Shown here: in pieces, positions 62,075 to 64,000 of the stretch
How the letters are laid out: each line of letters starts with the position of its first letter
Numbering within the stretch: position 1 is the first letter of the stretch
From: JBDTVS01 sp040007095
Lineage (GTDB): Bacteria; Acidobacteriota; Vicinamibacteria; Vicinamibacterales; CAVVIG01
Assembly (NCBI GenBank): GCA_040007095.1
Contig: JBDTVS010000051.1
Location: forward strand, 1-64,000
DNA length: 64,000 nucleotides
Reading direction: 5' to 3'
Made by a program: the position numbers and the translations under genes
The notes under the pieces: generated by a model
Database searches by the model: none
The model's input: only the letters and a program-made list of their open reading frames with translations
What the model was told of the DNA's origin: nothing

Positions 62075-62185
62075 CAGGTCGTGTGTCAGGTTGACGTTTA
62101 CCACCGAGCACACCGAGCACACCGAGGTAGAACATTAGGATTCTTCTCGGTGACCTCGGTGGCCTCGGTGGTTGACCTTGACCAC
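62075..62185. repeat. Palindromic dispersed repeat, copy E (CACCGAG type)
   Basis: Left ACCACCGAGCACACCGAGCACACCGAG (62099-62125) faces right GTGACCTCGGTGGCCTCGGTGGTTGACC, which is an inverted copy of the same motif. Flanking GTGTGTCAGGTTGAC and its inverted partner GGTCAACCACC widen the palindrome to about 110 nt. Same family as copies C and F. Confidence 0.75.
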
Positions 62186-62203
62186 ACGGTATGATTTTCC
62201 GTG

Positions 62204-62425
62204 ATGAACGGGCTGCACCTGCTTCCCGACAACCAGGACATCTCCGATGTCGTGGACGGCAACGCGTGCCTGCTTCTGGATCAGGTGAGGACGCTCCATC
62301 TCGGGTCGCGTCGCTACATTCCGAACCACACGATATATCCTGACCGGCGCATTGCCGAACACCGGGTCGCCGAGCGCCCGAATGCCTTCATCCGTCGGCC
62401 AGCCAACACCGGGCTCGATGCCTGA
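62204..62425 (+). CDS. Small hypothetical ORF
   Basis: 73 residues (MNGLHLLPDNQDISDVVDGN…), with good third-position GC but no strong ribosome site and no recognised domain. It lies between two repeat copies and may be a remnant of a longer gene. The opposite strand carries a less convincing ORF. Confidence 0.35.
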   Translation: MNGLHLLPDNQDISDVVDGNACLLLDQVRTLHLGSRRYIPNHTIYPDRRIAEHRVAERPNAFIRRPANTGLDA

Positions 62426-62431
62426 TCCGGC

Positions 62432-62495
62432 ATGAAATCAACCACCGAGTCACCGGGCACACTCAGCCACACAAGGCTCGTGATCTCGGTCGCTC
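62432..62495. repeat. Dispersed repeat, copy F (CACCGAG type)
   Basis: AATCAACCACCGAGTCACCGGGCACACTCAG followed by GTGATCTCGGTCGCTCTCGGGTTC, a degenerate inverted copy. Directly upstream of the GT2 gene at 62575. Confidence 0.6.
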
Positions 62496-62574
62496 TCGGG
62501 TTCTCTCACTCGACGCGAGTGAAACTGACCACGCCCCGCGCTCTGACACACGGCGCCGCACACGCGCTCCCATC

Positions 62575-64000
62575 ATGAACGCCAAGAACCGGCTGACGGC
62601 ATGCGACGTCGTGATCCCGGCGCGCAACGCCGAGCCATTCATCGCTTCCGCCATCCAGAGCGTCGTCGAGCAAAGCCTTCCAGCGTCTCGGATCATCATC
62701 GTCAACGACCGATCTACCGACGGCACGGCCGCCGCGGCCGCTGCATTCGGCAATCGTGTTGGCATTGTCGACGGCCACGGCGTGAGCGCCGGCGCCGCCA
62801 GGAATCTGGGCGTCCGCCACTCGGACAGCGAGCTGGTGGCGTTTCTCGACGCCGACGATGTCTGTCATCCCGGACGACTCGCTGCTCAAGTGCACGCGCT
62901 GCTCGAAAGCCCTGATGCCGGCATGGTGTTCTGCGACGGGGAATACGCCAATGCTTCCGGCCAACCGTCGGGAGTCGTCTTCAGCTGTCCGGAGTTCAAT
63001 CGCGACGCCTTTCTTGGACAACTGTTCGAACGCAACCGTATCCTCAGCGCCTCGGTTTCCATGGTGCGCCGCTCGGCGTTCGATGTCGTGGGGGGGTTCG
63101 ACGAACGGCTCACGCATGCCGAGGACTACGACCTGTGGATTCGGATGGCCGCGTCCTCCCCTATCGAGCACGTCGCCCAGGCGTTGGTGAGGTACCGCGT
63201 GCATGCCCGCAACCTCAGCAACGACCGGGAAGCGTTGCGTCGTCGTGAAGTCGAGATTCTGGGCAAACACGCGATTCGAGACATCCGATCGGCCCTGCTC
63301 CACGCGCACGACAACCCCTCCAGGGTCGAGCTGGAGCTGTCACGTGTACTCTTTCGGATGGACCGCTATGTCGAGGGCGAAGCGCTCCTTCGCGGCATCC
63401 AGCCCGACGTACCGCATCAGGCACTGCGGCATTTCATGCTCGGCAACTTCGCCGTCAAGCGCGGCGATTTCGACACGGCTGCCCGGGAGTTCTCGCGGTG
63501 CCTCGACTGCGACACCACGTTCGCGCCGTCTCACAATAATCTCGGCGTGATCGCGGCGCTGGAGAGCCGATACCAGGAGTCTCACGACCACTTCCTCAAA
63601 GCAGCCGACCTTCGACCGGAGTACTCCGATCCACGGCACAATCTGGACGCGCTGCAACCGAGACGACTCGCGCAACTACAATACACGTTCGCGCCGCTTC
63701 GGCCGGTGCTGAGGCCCGATCGAAAAGATGGATCACGACATTTGAGCCGAACGCTGGAACAAGTACGGGCGTCGGTTGGGCGCGGCGAGGGTGTGTCATT
63801 CCACGGCTATGAGGAACTCGAAGCGGACGGTATACATGTGCACGACATCATCGGTGGACTGAGCACTGCCGAGGTGGTCGAGGACTACCCAGCCTACCCG
63901 AAAGGGCCATGCGTCCTGGTTCTGCAGCACGATGGCACCAATCAGCCGATTCACGTAGTCTGGGGTATCCCGGCGGGTCAGGAGTCGCCAGCGGTCGTAG
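62575..64000 (+). CDS. GT2 glycosyltransferase with TPR and DUF4258-like tail (runs off the window)
   Basis: Open frame from ATG 62575 to the window edge, over 470 residues. GT2 domain in ~1-220: CDVVIPARNAEPFIASAIQS, IIIVNDRSTDGTAAA, VAFLDADDVCHPGRLAAQ (DxD) and GGFDERLTHAEDYDLWIRMA. TPR-like repeats in ~255-360 (LGVIAALESRYQESHDHFLKAADLRPEYSDPRHNL). The last ~75 residues (IIGGLSTAEVVEDYPAYPKG, CVLVLQHDG, PIHVVWGIPAGQESPAV) resemble DUF4258, a small toxin-like domain usually found alone. Codons in this tail are less GC-rich than before. Confidence 0.8.
   Translation, partial: MNAKNRLTACDVVIPARNAEPFIASAIQSVVEQSLPASRIIIVNDRSTDGTAAAAAAFGNRVGIVDGHGVSAGAARNLGVRHSDSELVAFLDADDVCHPGRLAAQVHALLESPDAGMVFCDGEYANASGQPSGVVFSCPEFNRDAFLGQLFERNRILSASVSMVRRSAFDVVGGFDERLTHAEDYDLWIRMAASSPIEHVAQALVRYRVHARNLSNDREALRRREVEILGKHAIRDIRSALLHAHDNPSRVELELSRVLFRMDRYVEGEALLRGIQPDVPHQALRHFMLGNFAVKRGDFDTAAREFSRCLDCDTTFAPSHNNLGVIAALESRYQESHDHFLKAADLRPEYSDPRHNLDALQPRRLAQLQYTFAPLRPVLRPDRKDGSRHLSRTLEQVRASVGRGEGVSFHGYEELEADGIHVHDIIGGLSTAEVVEDYPAYPKGPCVLVLQHDGTNQPIHVVWGIPAGQESPAVV

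Noticed and set aside
62097..62180. CACCGAG tandem motifs as a CRISPR array
   Set aside because: Units are 7-9 nt, contiguous and palindromic, with no spacers and no cas genes; they fit a short dispersed repeat.
1..64000. tRNA, rRNA, insertion sequence or integrase genes
   Set aside because: None was recognised on either strand.

Overview
The window is GC-rich, densely packed bacterial DNA from a motile diderm: flgH (L-ring) and flgI (P-ring) are both present. The gene content (FliA sigma factor, FlhF, CsrA-FliW, a FlgJ with an M23 peptidase domain, MshEN-type proteins, dispersed CACCGAG / CACGAAG intergenic repeats) suggests an Acidobacteriota-like organism (Vicinamibacteria would fit). That placement is inference; there is no rRNA in the window to settle it.

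Layout. (1) 1-2394, plus strand: the last codons of a flagellin gene, a hairpin, then fliD, fliS and a FliT/FlgN-like chaperone. (2) 2413-41618, minus strand: one almost unbroken block of flagellar and chemotaxis genes. In transcription order it holds a receiver protein; flgB-flgC-fliE-fliF-fliG-fliH-fliI-fliJ-flgD-flgE-fliK; an MCP; cheA-cheW-cheR-cheD-cheY-cheX-cheB; fliL-fliN-fliO-fliP-fliQ-fliR-flhB-flhA-flhF-fliA-fliM-fliY; two less familiar genes (a DUF2802-like membrane protein and a Cys-motif/MshEN protein); flgF-flgG-flgA-flgH-flgI-flgJ; then flgM-flgN-flgK-flgL-fliW-csrA and a tandem GNAT acetyltransferase. (3) 41811-45553: an NtrC-type sigma-54 activator (plus), a small histidine kinase (minus), and cheY, cheX and another receiver (plus). 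(4) 45923-64000: a surface-glycan / flagellin-glycosylation region with a SIS sugar isomerase, a Maf-type glycosyltransferase, a capsule-synthesis-like sulfotransferase relative, a sugar O-methyltransferase, two NAD-sugar epimerases, several GT2 enzymes, a GT2-GT41 (O-GlcNAc-transferase-like) fusion, and several broken genes and short palindromic repeats.

Regulation read from the sequence: sigma-54 type -24/-12 elements (GG-N10-GC) precede flgB and fliL, and a weaker one precedes fliD. Sigma-28 type elements (TCAA...-N11-GCCGATT.) precede flgM and the cheY at 44222. This supports a two-tier hierarchy: NtrC-type activator plus sigma-54 for the basal body, hook and export genes, and FliA/FlgM for the late genes. 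CsrA-FliW beside flgL suggests the usual post-transcriptional control of flagellin.

Most unusual items: a Maf-like glycosyltransferase fused in frame to an Ig-like domain and five FG-GAP-like repeats of exactly 50 residues; an APS-kinase remnant joined out of frame to a methyltransferase remnant; a GT2-TPR protein that stops where a relative's GT41 domain begins; a GT2-TPR ORF running into a DUF4258-like tail at the window edge; a family of short palindromic intergenic repeats confined to the glycan region; and two uncharacterised paralogs sharing a WDRPIFVLRSA motif. No rRNA, tRNA, CRISPR array, transposase or motA/motB was seen.
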